Made by a program: the position numbers and the translations under genes. DNA of 37,816 nucleotides from positions 1 to 37,816 of the forward strand of contig JAJYCT010000011.1 in assembly GCA_021778125.1 (NCBI GenBank), in the 5' to 3' direction. How positions within the stretch are numbered: the stretch's first letter is position 1; each line of letters begins with the position of its first letter. Below the pieces are notes generated by a model, which saw nothing but the letters and a program-made list of their open reading frames with translations, made no database searches and had not been told where the DNA came from. This DNA is from Myxococcales bacterium. GTDB taxonomy: Bacteria; Myxococcota_A; Polyangia; Polyangiales; Polyangiaceae. Positions 1 to 8,230 of this stretch are shown one piece after another.

Positions 1-97
1 GGCCCGGCGCGCGGGGCACTGCGTCCGCGCATCCCGGGGCGTCGCAGCGCGCGCGTCAGCGCATCCAGGGCCCCCCGCGGGGCGCCCCGCCGGTCGC

Positions 98-304
98 TCA
101 CGTCCCCAGGACCTCGCGGGCGCGCACGGCGTCCTCGTGCGCCACCTGCACGCGCACGCCCCCGCTCTGCGCGAGGTAGGGCATGACGCCGCCCGCCTGC
201 GCGTCGAGCACGAAGGCGCGGATCCCCTCGCTCTCGAGGCGCTCCTTCGCGAGCTCGGCCTCGGCCACGTCCGGGAACGTCGCGACGGTCAGAAGCTCGT
301 CCAT
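98..304 (-). CDS. DUF2007-family small protein
   Basis: A 68-residue soluble protein beginning MDELLTVATF. It matches the pattern of the DUF2007 (putative signal-transducing protein) family: a beta strand (LLTVATF), a helix rich in Ala/Glu (VAEAELAKERLESEGI), a second strand (AFVLD) and a closing strand plus helix (VRVQVAHEDAVRAREVL), the usual small ferredoxin-like layout. The open frame extends upstream to 472, but that part is low-complexity and would overlap the divergent transporter gene, so I start at the ATG at 304, where the conserved domain begins. No Shine-Dalgarno is visible. The biochemical role of the family is not established. It is transcribed away from the OPT transporter across a ~100-bp spacer that contains a short dyad (CACGGG/CCCGTG, 371-383). 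Confidence 0.75.
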   Translation of the reverse strand: MDELLTVATFPDVAEAELAKERLESEGIRAFVLDAQAGGVMPYLAQSGGVRVQVAHEDAVRAREVLGT

Positions 305-404
305 GGGCCCACGAATAGCACAGTCGCGCGCGCGCCCGCCCACGCGCTCCTCGTACCGGGCGGCCCACTCCACGGGCCCCGTGTGGTAGCCGTGGGGGGG
401 CGCC

Positions 405-2453
405 ATGCCCGATCCCGCCCCGTTCAAGCCGTTCATCTCGGACGACCAGACCGTACGCGAGTTCACGCCCAAGGCGGTGGTGGTCGGCGCGCTCTTCGGC
501 CTGCTCTTCGGGGCCTCGACGGTCTACCTCGCCCTCAAGGCGGGGCTCACGGTCTCGGCGTCCATCCCCATCGCGGTCCTGTCGATCAGCCTCCTCAAGA
601 AGCTCGGCGGCTCGACGATCCTCGAGAACAACATCGTGCAGACCATCGGCTCGGCGGGCGAGTCGATCGCGTCGGGCGTCGTCTTCACCCTGCCGGGCTT
701 TCTCTTCCTCGCGCGCGATCCGGCCACGGGGCAGAGCATCGGCACGTCCTACTTCAGCTACGGCACGATCTTCACGCTCGCCTTGCTGGGCGGCGTGCTC
801 GGCACGCTCATGATGATCCCGCTGCGCCGCGCGCTCATCGTCGGCGAGCACGCCACGCTGCCGTACCCGGAGGGCACCGCCTGCGCGCAGGTGCTCATCG
901 CCGGCGAGAAGGGCGGGCGGCTCGCCCGCACGGCGTACCAGGGCCTGGGCTTCGCCATCGTCTACGCCCTGCTGCAGAAGGTCGCCGGCGTCATCGCGGA
1001 GACGCCGACGTGGGTCTCGAGCGCGAAGAGCACGATCTTCCCGGCCGCGACGATCAACGCCGACATCACGCCCGAGTACATGGGCGTCGGCTACATCCTG
1101 GGCATCCGCAACGCGGGGCTGCTGGTCGCCGGCGGCGTGCTCGCGTGGCTCGGCTTCATCCCGCTGCTCGCGTCGCTCGTGCCGGGCGAGGCGATCGCCG
1201 CGCAGCTCCTCAAGCTGGGCTACCCCGCGGCGAAGTTCGGGTACGTCGAGGCCGACCACACCTTCCGGGCCCTCAACATGGCCATCTACTTCGCCTACGT
1301 GCGCCAGATCGGCGCGGGCGCCGTGGCCGCAGGGGGGTTCATCACGCTCCTCAAGACGATGCCCACCATCGTCTCGAGCTTCAAGGGCAGCCTGGCGAGC
1401 CTGCGCGGCAAGGGCGCGGCCGCCGAGGGGCCCGTGCGCCGCACCGAGCGCGATCTGCCGATCTGGATCGTGGGCGCGGGCAGCGTGGCGCTGGTGCTCA
1501 TCGTGGCCCTGCTGCCCTTCATCCCGGGCACGAGCCTGCCGGCGAAGCTCCTGCTCGGCGTCATCATGGTCGTCTTCGGGTTCTTCTTCGTGACGGTCTC
1601 GAGCCGCATCGTCGGCATCATCGGCACGAGCTCCAACCCGGTCTCGGGCATGACCATCGCCACGCTCATGGCGACGTGCCTGCTCTTCGTCGCGTTCGGG
1701 TGGACAGGCGACGCCTACCAGCCGATGGCGCTCTGCGTCGGGGGCATGGTGTGCATCGCCGCCGCCAACGCGGGCGCCACGAGCCAGGATCTCAAGACGG
1801 GGTTTCTGGTCGGCGCGACGCCGCGCGCGCAGCAGATCGGCCTGCTCATCGGCGCCGTCGCCGCCTCGCTCGTCATCGGCGTCACGGTGCAGGTGCTCGA
1901 CAACGCGCACGTCGATCCGGCCACGGGGCTCGTCGTCCACGCCATCGGCGAGAAGTTCCCCGCGCCCCAGGGCACGCTCATGGCGACGCTCACCCGGGGG
2001 CTGCTCGCCCACAACCTCGACTGGCAGTTTGTCCTGGTGGGCGTGTTCGTGGCGATCACGATGGAGCTCTGCGGCGTGAGGTCGCTCGCCTTCGCCGTCG
2101 GCGCCTACCTGCCCCTGTCGACGACGCTGCCGATCTTCGTCGGGGGCTTCGTGCGCTACCTGGCCGAGCGCAAGACCCGGTCGCCGCACGAGGCCTCCCA
2201 CGCCGCCGAGGAGGACCTCGGCCCCGGCAACCTCTTCGCCACGGGCCTGGTGGCGGGCGGGGCGCTCGCGGGGGTTGTCTACTCCGTGTTCGCCGCGAAG
2301 ATGGAGGACGCGCTCGACCGGCTCAACCGGGGCGCGGCGCTGGCGGCGTCGCTCGGCGGAGGCGGCTACGCGCTGCTCGGCGTGGCGGCCTTCGTGGTCA
2401 TGGGCGGCGTGCTCTACCGCGTCGGGACCCGGCCGGTGACCGACCAGGGTTGA
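405..2453 (+). CDS. OPT-family oligopeptide/metal-chelate transporter
   Basis: A 682-residue polytopic inner-membrane protein with about 14-16 hydrophobic segments. The N-terminal FTPKAVVVGALFG segment, the Leu/Gly-rich first helices (STVYLALKAGLTVSASIP), the TILENNIVQTIGSAGES motif and the C-terminal QDLKTGFLVGATPRAQQ motif (about residue 460) are characteristic of bacterial OPT proteins. The length is normal for bacterial members. OPT proteins import small peptides or metal-peptide/siderophore complexes, probably driven by protons; the substrate here cannot be read from sequence. The ATG at 405 follows a run of seven Gs, a poor ribosome site, but the first conserved helix begins soon after, so the start is reasonable. 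It looks monocistronic: the next gene lies 109 bp away behind a strong inverted-repeat structure. Confidence 0.9.
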   Translation: MPDPAPFKPFISDDQTVREFTPKAVVVGALFGLLFGASTVYLALKAGLTVSASIPIAVLSISLLKKLGGSTILENNIVQTIGSAGESIASGVVFTLPGFLFLARDPATGQSIGTSYFSYGTIFTLALLGGVLGTLMMIPLRRALIVGEHATLPYPEGTACAQVLIAGEKGGRLARTAYQGLGFAIVYALLQKVAGVIAETPTWVSSAKSTIFPAATINADITPEYMGVGYILGIRNAGLLVAGGVLAWLGFIPLLASLVPGEAIAAQLLKLGYPAAKFGYVEADHTFRALNMAIYFAYVRQIGAGAVAAGGFITLLKTMPTIVSSFKGSLASLRGKGAAAEGPVRRTERDLPIWIVGAGSVALVLIVALLPFIPGTSLPAKLLLGVIMVVFGFFFVTVSSRIVGIIGTSSNPVSGMTIATLMATCLLFVAFGWTGDAYQPMALCVGGMVCIAAANAGATSQDLKTGFLVGATPRAQQIGLLIGAVAASLVIGVTVQVLDNAHVDPATGLVVHAIGEKFPAPQGTLMATLTRGLLAHNLDWQFVLVGVFVAITMELCGVRSLAFAVGAYLPLSTTLPIFVGGFVRYLAERKTRSPHEASHAAEEDLGPGNLFATGLVAGGALAGVVYSVFAAKMEDALDRLNRGAALAASLGGGGYALLGVAAFVVMGGVLYRVGTRPVTDQG

Positions 2454-2456
2454 GGT

Positions 2457-2521
2457 GCCGCACGACATGTCGGCGCTCCACCTGCACGCCGACCGAGGCG
2501 TCTCATCACCAGTCGTGCGGC
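2457..2521. other. Nested inverted repeat downstream of the OPT gene
   Basis: A perfect 10-bp inverted repeat, GCCGCACGAC (2457-2466) with GTCGTGCGGC (2512-2521), encloses a second perfect 7-bp repeat, GTCGGCG (2469-2475) with CGCCGAC (2487-2493). It begins four bases after the transporter stop codon and ends 41 bases before the next start. It could be the transporter's 3' transcript end, without a U-tract, or a structured 5' leader or operator for the regulator-like gene downstream. Confidence 0.55.
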
Positions 2522-2548
2522 GAACGAGACTCGACGTCGGTTCCGGGG

Positions 2549-2554
2549 TATCCT
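2549..2554 (+). promoter_or_regulatory. Possible -10 box (TATCCT) directly before a start codon
   Basis: TATCCT lies eight bases before the ATG at 2563, with a weak GAGACT -35-like hexamer 17 bp upstream and no Shine-Dalgarno. If functional, transcription would start at or next to the ATG and give a leaderless mRNA. The box also sits in the loop of a small GGGG/CCCC dyad (2545-2561). Confidence 0.3.
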
Positions 2555-2562
2555 GAGCCCCG

Positions 2563-4620
2563 ATGGCGCGGCGCGCGTTCGTACCGCCCCCCACCCTCTC
2601 CTCCGACCCGCCCCCTTGCGGCAACGGCCTCCCGTCCTCGCGGACGCCGTCGCAGATGGGGCTCCGCGCGAGCGTCCCCGCGCCGCCTTCGGTGCCGGCG
2701 CCGCGCGCGTCGGTGCCTTCCCCGCCGGGCTCGGGGACGCTCCCCGATCCGCGCCGCGCGCTGCCGCCGGGCTCGAGCCTGCCGGGCGCCGACGGCATCT
2801 CGATCGGGTCGGCGGCGCAGCTGCTCGACCGCCTGGCGGCGGCCGACGAGGCGCCGTTCATCGCCGCGTGGATCGAGAGCGTCCTGTCGGGGCGCACCCG
2901 GATCGACGCCACCCTCGCCGTCCGCCTCCTGCGGGCGTACCGCGAGACGGGACGGATCGACCGGGCGCGCGACGTGGCGGCGTCGCTGCCGAGCGCGCCG
3001 GCGTCGTGGAACCCGCTCGACGCGGCGCGTCTGGCGATCGAGCGCGCCATCCTGGCGACGATCGGCGGCCGCGGCGACCACGCCGAGGCCGAGCTTCGCC
3101 TGGCCGGGCGGGCGCTCACCGCCGCACCCAAGGGCAGCGGCCTGCGCGAGCAGCTCGACATGCACCTCACGCAGGCGCAGCTCGACCTCAAGCTCAACCG
3201 CGTCGGCAACGCGTCCAACGGCCTTCGCCTGGCCGAGCACGTCGCCGAGCGCCTCGAGGACGGCGCCTGGCGCGCGCCGGTGGCGATGACGCTGGGGCAC
3301 CTTTCGATGCGCCTGGCCGATCCGCGGACGGCGGCCAAGCACTACGCGACGGCCCTGGCCCGCGCCGCGGCGCGCGGCACGGCGTCGATGAGCGCCCACG
3401 GCAACCTCGCCATCGCGCTCGGCAGCATCGGGCGCTTCGACGAGGGCCGGCTCCACGCGACGCAGGCGATCGGCATCGCGCGCGAGCTCGCCGCCGGGTG
3501 GCGGCACGCCGACGCGCACGACGTGCTGGCGATCGTCGAGATCGCGTCGGACCGCCCGCACGCGGCGCTGCACGCGATCGACGAGGCGCTCGTGGTCCTC
3601 GGGGACATCGACCACCCGATGCTCCGCTACCAGCTCGCCGAGCACCGCACCTGGGCGCTGGCGATGCTCGGGCGCGCGCAGGCGGCGCGCCAGTGGCTGA
3701 GCAAGGCCGAGAAGCTGCGCGCCGATCTGGCGGTGGTCGACGCGATCGACGAGCAGGATCTGCTGGCCACGCGCGCGCGCACGCTGGAGGCGTGCGGCCA
3801 GATCCGCGAGGCGCTCGACCACGCCGCCGCGCACGCCGAGAAGCTCCCCGAGGCGTTCGTCACCGGCTCGCTCAACCTGGTCGTCGGCCGGTGCGCGCTC
3901 GCCCTCGCCGCCGCCGCCACGGCCGCGGCCGCCGTCGAGCGCGCCGCCCTCTCCGGCGACAAGCACGGCTGGGTGTTCCCCGACCGCGTCGGGTCGACCG
4001 CGCTCTGGCAGCTCGCGCTCCGGAGCGGCGACAGCCGCGTCGTGCGGTACGCCGAGCGAATGATCGCGCTCGTGGGCGCCGCGTCGTCGGCGGCGAACCT
4101 GCCCCCGCCGAGCGCCCGCGCGTCGGGCGGCCGGCTGAGCGTGCCCCCCTCGTCGGAGGACCTCGACGCCCTGCCCGAGCCGACCGAGGGCGAGACGCTC
4201 ATCTACGTGACGACGCCGCAGGGGGTGACGCGCGTGCCGCACGCCGAGATGGCGCGCGCGACCGCGGGCGCCTCGCTCGTCGTCGACACGCTCGCCCACC
4301 ACCTGCGCGTGCACGACCGCGAGGTCTCGCTCGAGCGCCGCCGCGCGCTCGAGCCGCTCGTCGTGCAGCTGCTGCGCCGGGCCCGGGAGGGGCTGAGCGC
4401 CGACGAGATCCTGCGCGCCGCGGGCGGCCCCGGGCCCGAGAGCGCCGACGCCGAGCACCGGGTGCGCGTGCTCATCTCGCGCGTGCGCGATCTGCTCGGG
4501 GATCCGGCGACGATCGAGCGCGTGAGGGACGCCGGCGAGTACGGGCGGACGCGCTACCGGCTGGCGGCGAACGTGAACTTCGCGCTCGTCGAGCCGCTGT
4601 TCGGGTCGAGCGGGGCGTAG
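2563..4620 (+). CDS. TPR protein with C-terminal winged-helix domain, putative regulator
   Basis: A 685-residue soluble protein. Residues 1-75 are Pro/Ser-rich and probably disordered. Residues ~80-490 are Ala/Leu-rich helical hairpins of TPR type (for example GHLSMRLADPRTAAKHYATALA and GNLAIALGSIGRFDEGRLHATQA). A Pro/Ser linker follows (~510-545). The last ~120 residues resemble an OmpR/SARP-type winged helix: LRVHDREVSLERRR near the start, a helical block ending AEHRVRVLISRVRDLLG, then the YRLAAN wing near the C terminus. DNA binding is therefore plausible, but there is no receiver, ATPase or sensor domain. The order (TPR then winged helix) is the reverse of SARP/BTAD activators. Targets are unknown. 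It converges with the aminopeptidase gene, with 25 bp between stop codons. Confidence 0.7.
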   Translation: MARRAFVPPPTLSSDPPPCGNGLPSSRTPSQMGLRASVPAPPSVPAPRASVPSPPGSGTLPDPRRALPPGSSLPGADGISIGSAAQLLDRLAAADEAPFIAAWIESVLSGRTRIDATLAVRLLRAYRETGRIDRARDVAASLPSAPASWNPLDAARLAIERAILATIGGRGDHAEAELRLAGRALTAAPKGSGLREQLDMHLTQAQLDLKLNRVGNASNGLRLAEHVAERLEDGAWRAPVAMTLGHLSMRLADPRTAAKHYATALARAAARGTASMSAHGNLAIALGSIGRFDEGRLHATQAIGIARELAAGWRHADAHDVLAIVEIASDRPHAALHAIDEALVVLGDIDHPMLRYQLAEHRTWALAMLGRAQAARQWLSKAEKLRADLAVVDAIDEQDLLATRARTLEACGQIREALDHAAAHAEKLPEAFVTGSLNLVVGRCALALAAAATAAAAVERAALSGDKHGWVFPDRVGSTALWQLALRSGDSRVVRYAERMIALVGAASSAANLPPPSARASGGRLSVPPSSEDLDALPEPTEGETLIYVTTPQGVTRVPHAEMARATAGASLVVDTLAHHLRVHDREVSLERRRALEPLVVQLLRRAREGLSADEILRAAGGPGPESADAEHRVRVLISRVRDLLGDPATIERVRDAGEYGRTRYRLAANVNFALVEPLFGSSGA

Positions 4621-4645
4621 CCGGGGCGCCGCGGCCGGCCGGGCG

Positions 4646-7417
4646 TCAGGGCGCCTTGCGGCCAGGCTTGCCGAACAGGTCGCGCGCGCCCGCCTCGTGC
4701 GCCCGCCGCCGTGCGGCGCACAGGCGCACGCCCTCCACCGCCAGCGACAGCTCCCTCGGGCCCCCTTCGATCCCCGAGGCCCGGGGGCGGTAGAAGGCCT
4801 CGATCTCGCGCGCCTGCTCGTCGCCGCACGCCGCGCCGACGACCCCGAAGAGCCGCGCGGCTGCGCGGTGGCGCGGCACCCGCTGGACGACGGCCTCGAA
4901 GTGCTCCTCGAGCCACGCGATCGCCGCGTCGCGCGTCTCGTCGCGCCCCGCCTGCACGTACAGGGGCACCAGGACCTCGGTGTCGCGCAGCGACGGCTCG
5001 AGCACGAGGTCGCGCCCCATGACGGCCAGCGCCGGATCGCGCGCCGACGCCAGCGCCCGCAGCAGGCGCCCGCGGACGGCCTCGTCCTCGCTCGACCGGA
5101 GCAGCGCGAGCAGGGCGTCCCACGTGGCCCCGTCGGCCTCCTCGCCCACCACCGTGAGCGCCACCTGCGCCAGGTTCGCGTCGACCGCCTCCGGGTGGAT
5201 CTTGCCCCCGGCCACGTACGCCCGCCCCCGCCGCCGGGCCTCCGCGCGGACCGCGGGATCGAGCCCCGTCGTCGCCAGGAAGCGCAGCACCGAGGCGCGC
5301 AGCGCGCGCGTCTCGTCGTCCTCGCCCTCGCGGGGCACCCAGCCGAGGCGGCGCGCCACCTTCGCGTACAGGTCGCGCGCATGGCGCTCGACGGCCGCGC
5401 GCCGCGTCACGTCCGCGAAGAGCCACATGCGCGCCTGCGTCAGGTATCCCATCGGCTCCTCGGCGACGGCGGGCTCCGCGTCGCCGGCGAGCGGCGCCAC
5501 CGCGCGCAGCACGTCCGCGAACGACGTCGTGCCGCGCGAGAACGCCGAGCGCAGGCTCGTCGCGTAGGCCAGCTTCTCGCGCGCGTCGAGCACCGGCAGG
5601 CCGCGCGTGCGCAGGGCGTCCAGGTCCCGGGCGCCGAGCGCGAACCGGTAGTACCCGGCGCCGTCGGCGTTCGGGAGGACGAACGCCGGACAGGGCGCCC
5701 CGGGCCCCAGGTCGAGCGAGCCCTCGCGCTCCGCCAGCAGCGTGCACGCCGCGCCGCGATCGGTGCGCACGCAGACGGGGATCTGCCAGGTCGAAGACGC
5801 GTCCGCCACTCCGCCGAGCGGGACGAAGCGCGACTGCCGGAGCGCGACGCGCGCGGAGCCTCCGCGCGGGGCTCTGCCGTCGGCCGCGCCGGCGCCGGGC
5901 GAGCACTCGAGCGTCGCCTCCACGAGCGGCACGCCCGGCTGGTCGAGGAACGTGTGCATGGCCGAGAGCACGTCCTTGCCCGTCGCGTCGTTCTCGGCGC
6001 GCAGGAAGTCGTCCGCGGTGGCGTTGCCGCCGGCGTGGGCGGCGAGGTAGGCGTGCAGCCCCTTCTGCCACGCGGCCGCCCCGGCCCACCGCTGGAACAT
6101 CGACAGCACGGCGGCGCCCTTGCTGTACGTGATGGGATCGAAGGCGTTCTCGATGTCGTCGGTCGACGTGATCGGCTGGCGCACGGCGCGCGCGCTCGCC
6201 AGGGCGTCGACGCCCATCGCATACTGCGCCGACTGCACCAGCCCCAGGGCGTGGTGCTGCGCCGGGTTCCACAGGTCCGCCGCCGCCGGCCCGAGCCACG
6301 ACGCGAACGCCTCGTTGAGCCAGGTCTCGTCCCACCACGCGAGCGTGACCAGATCCCCGGTCCACTGGTGCGCGAGCTCGTGCGCGACCACCGCCGCGTA
6401 GCTCCGTCGCTGCTGCACCGACGCCGAGGCCTCGTCGAAGAGCACGAGCGGCTCGCCGAAGGTGATCGCGCCCGCGTTCTCCATGGCGCCGCCCTTGCCC
6501 GGCACCGCGATGAAGTCGAGCTTGTCGAACGGGTACTCCATGCCGACGAGCCCCTCGAGCGCCGCGAGCAGCTCGCCGGCGTGCGCGAGCGCGTACGCCA
6601 TCTCTCTGCCGCGGCCCCGGGGCGCGACCCCCCGGAGGGGCACGGGGCGCGTCCGCACGGCGTTCGGCGGCACGTCGGGCGCCGGCACGACGTCGAACGG
6701 ACCGACGGCGAAGGCCACGAGGTAGCTCGGCAGAGCCGCCGTCGGCGCGAACGTGACGCGGACGCCGCCCGACGCGTCCTCGCTCCGCGAGACCTCGTGC
6801 GTGTTCGCGATGGCCTCCTGCCCCTTCGGGACGACGAGCGTGGTCGTGAAGGGGATCTTGAAGCCCGGCTCGTCGAAGCACGGGAATGCCTGCCGCGCGA
6901 CGGTGGGCTCGAACTGCGTGAAGACGTAGTCGACGCCCGCCTCGCGCGCGCGGTAGAGGCCGTGCTGCCCGCGGCCGTACGACGCGTTCCACTCGAGGTG
7001 CAGGCGCGCCCTTCCCGCAGGCGCCGTACCGGCGAGCGACAGCGCCGCGAAGCCGCTCGGATCGCGCGCCTGCCAGACGGCGTCGACCGGGGGCCCGCCC
7101 TCGGGCGTCACCGTCGCGCGCGTGACGTTCAGGCCCTTGCCGTGCAGCCAGATGACCTTGCGCGCCGCGAGCAGCTGCACGTCGATGTCGGCGGCCCCCG
7201 CGTAGCGGTCGTGCCGCGGATCGAGGTGCATCTCCAGGGCCTCGGAGAGCGGCCGGACGTCCGCGGGCAGGCGCAGGGCGGGGACGGGCTCGTCGACCGG
7301 CGCGTCGGCGCGAGGCGGCGGCACCACGGGGGGGGGCCCCGGAGGCGGCGGCGGCAGCCCGGGCGGGAGCGCGCACCCCGCCAGCAGGGCGCAGACGACA
7401 AGCGACGTCCTCCTCAT
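4646..7417 (-). CDS. M1-family zinc aminopeptidase, predicted lipoprotein
   Basis: A 923-residue aminopeptidase N-like protein. It starts with a lipoprotein signal (MRRTSLVVCALLAGC, lipobox LAGC) followed by a Pro-rich linker, so it is probably anchored on the periplasmic side of a membrane. The M1 signatures are complete: substrate-recognition GAMEN near residues 309-313, and the zinc site HELAH (H346, E347, H350) with the third ligand E369 in the WLNEAF motif. The C-terminal half is a long helical domain of the ERAP1-C type. It would remove N-terminal residues from peptides. The start at 7417 has a good purine-rich ribosome site (AAGGAGAGGAGAGG region). The ATG overlaps the stop of the upstream gene as ATGA, indicating translational coupling in an nadB-CPBP-aminopeptidase unit. 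Confidence 0.9.
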   Translation of the reverse strand: MRRTSLVVCALLAGCALPPGLPPPPPGPPPVVPPPRADAPVDEPVPALRLPADVRPLSEALEMHLDPRHDRYAGAADIDVQLLAARKVIWLHGKGLNVTRATVTPEGGPPVDAVWQARDPSGFAALSLAGTAPAGRARLHLEWNASYGRGQHGLYRAREAGVDYVFTQFEPTVARQAFPCFDEPGFKIPFTTTLVVPKGQEAIANTHEVSRSEDASGGVRVTFAPTAALPSYLVAFAVGPFDVVPAPDVPPNAVRTRPVPLRGVAPRGRGREMAYALAHAGELLAALEGLVGMEYPFDKLDFIAVPGKGGAMENAGAITFGEPLVLFDEASASVQQRRSYAAVVAHELAHQWTGDLVTLAWWDETWLNEAFASWLGPAAADLWNPAQHHALGLVQSAQYAMGVDALASARAVRQPITSTDDIENAFDPITYSKGAAVLSMFQRWAGAAAWQKGLHAYLAAHAGGNATADDFLRAENDATGKDVLSAMHTFLDQPGVPLVEATLECSPGAGAADGRAPRGGSARVALRQSRFVPLGGVADASSTWQIPVCVRTDRGAACTLLAEREGSLDLGPGAPCPAFVLPNADGAGYYRFALGARDLDALRTRGLPVLDAREKLAYATSLRSAFSRGTTSFADVLRAVAPLAGDAEPAVAEEPMGYLTQARMWLFADVTRRAAVERHARDLYAKVARRLGWVPREGEDDETRALRASVLRFLATTGLDPAVRAEARRRGRAYVAGGKIHPEAVDANLAQVALTVVGEEADGATWDALLALLRSSEDEAVRGRLLRALASARDPALAVMGRDLVLEPSLRDTEVLVPLYVQAGRDETRDAAIAWLEEHFEAVVQRVPRHRAAARLFGVVGAACGDEQAREIEAFYRPRASGIEGGPRELSLAVEGVRLCAARRRAHEAGARDLFGKPGRKAP

Positions 7418-8220
7418 TCCGCCTCTCCTCTCCTTCCGGCGCCGATGCCGGCGAGCGCCAGCGCGGCGATGAGCGCGCCGCCCAGGATCCACCGCGGCGC
7501 GTACGTCACGTCGGCGCTCGGATCGCGGCCGCGCAGCACGGGGATCCCCTCGACCGCCCCGTAGGCGAGCTGCGCCAGGACCGGCGCGATCACCGTGCCG
7601 CTGCGCTCGCGCAGCCACGCGAGCGCCAGCCCGAGCAGGAGCGCCGTGGGCATCTGCTGCGGCTCGAGCAGCGCGCACGCATAGAAGACGGCCGTGGCCA
7701 CGATCGTGGAGCGCACGGGCGTCGTCTCGCGCAGGCCGCCGTAGAGGATGCCGCGGAAGAACAGCTCCCGGGCGACGGGCACGACCACGAGCGCCGCGAG
7801 GACGAGCCCCACGCGCGACGACGACGACAGGACCCTCTGCAGGCCCTCGACCGCCTGCGGATCGTCGAGGGGGAAGCGGCGCATGATCGCGTCGTCGATC
7901 GTCGACAGCAGCGGGTAGAGCCCCGCGCCCGCCGCGACGGACAGCGGCACGTGCAGGACGGCGATCGGCCGCACGCCGAGGGTCGCCCGGAGCGAGGCGT
8001 CGCGCGCGTGCACCCGCACCATCGCGAACACGACGAGCGAGGTCGCGAGGACCTGGCACGCGGCGAGGCTGATGATGTCGTCCTGGGCGCCCGGCCGCGC
8101 CGACTCGGTGGCCGAGACGGCCAGCACCACGACCATCGTCAGCGCGACCGACCACAGCGCCGCCGCGAGCGGCGACATGGGCCGGGACGGCGTCTCGTCG
8201 GGGCGAAGAGAGGCGGCCAC
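7414..8220 (-). CDS. CPBP (CAAX protease/bacteriocin-processing) family membrane protein, degenerate active site
   Basis: A 268-residue protein with about seven to eight hydrophobic segments and the CPBP/Abi layout: VVPVARELFFRGILYGGL (147-164), FYACALLEPQQ (179-189) and APVLAQLAYGAVE (212-224). Active family members carry EExxxR, FxxxH and HxxxN/D. Here only the second Glu and the Arg of motif 1 remain (R151-E152...R156). The motif-2 His is A183 and the motif-3 His and Asn are Q217 and G221. It is therefore probably not a working protease of the usual type. The start is GTG at 8220, ten bases after nadB ends; an internal ATG at 8178 is an alternative. It overlaps the aminopeptidase gene by ATGA. 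Confidence 0.8.
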   Translation of the reverse strand: MAASLRPDETPSRPMSPLAAALWSVALTMVVVLAVSATESARPGAQDDIISLAACQVLATSLVVFAMVRVHARDASLRATLGVRPIAVLHVPLSVAAGAGLYPLLSTIDDAIMRRFPLDDPQAVEGLQRVLSSSSRVGLVLAALVVVPVARELFFRGILYGGLRETTPVRSTIVATAVFYACALLEPQQMPTALLLGLALAWLRERSGTVIAPVLAQLAYGAVEGIPVLRGRDPSADVTYAPRWILGGALIAALALAGIGAGRRGEAE

Positions 8221-8230
8221 GTCGCGACCG

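Noticed and set aside
1-97. Possible gene or RNA at the left edge
   Set aside because: Only short GC-rich repeats (gcgcgc, ggggcgccccgcc) are visible; no codon-like pattern, ribosome site or tRNA-like fold.
137-3289. 1,050-codon plus-strand ORF overlapping the OPT transporter and regulator genes
   Set aside because: Arg/His/Gly-rich shadow frame; the OPT and TPR/winged-helix genes in the other frames have clear family motifs across the same span.
4623-4655. GGCGCC repeats between the converging regulator and aminopeptidase genes as a bidirectional terminator
   Set aside because: The arms are only 6 bp, self-palindromic and partly inside the aminopeptidase coding end, with no T-tract; expected by chance at this GC content.
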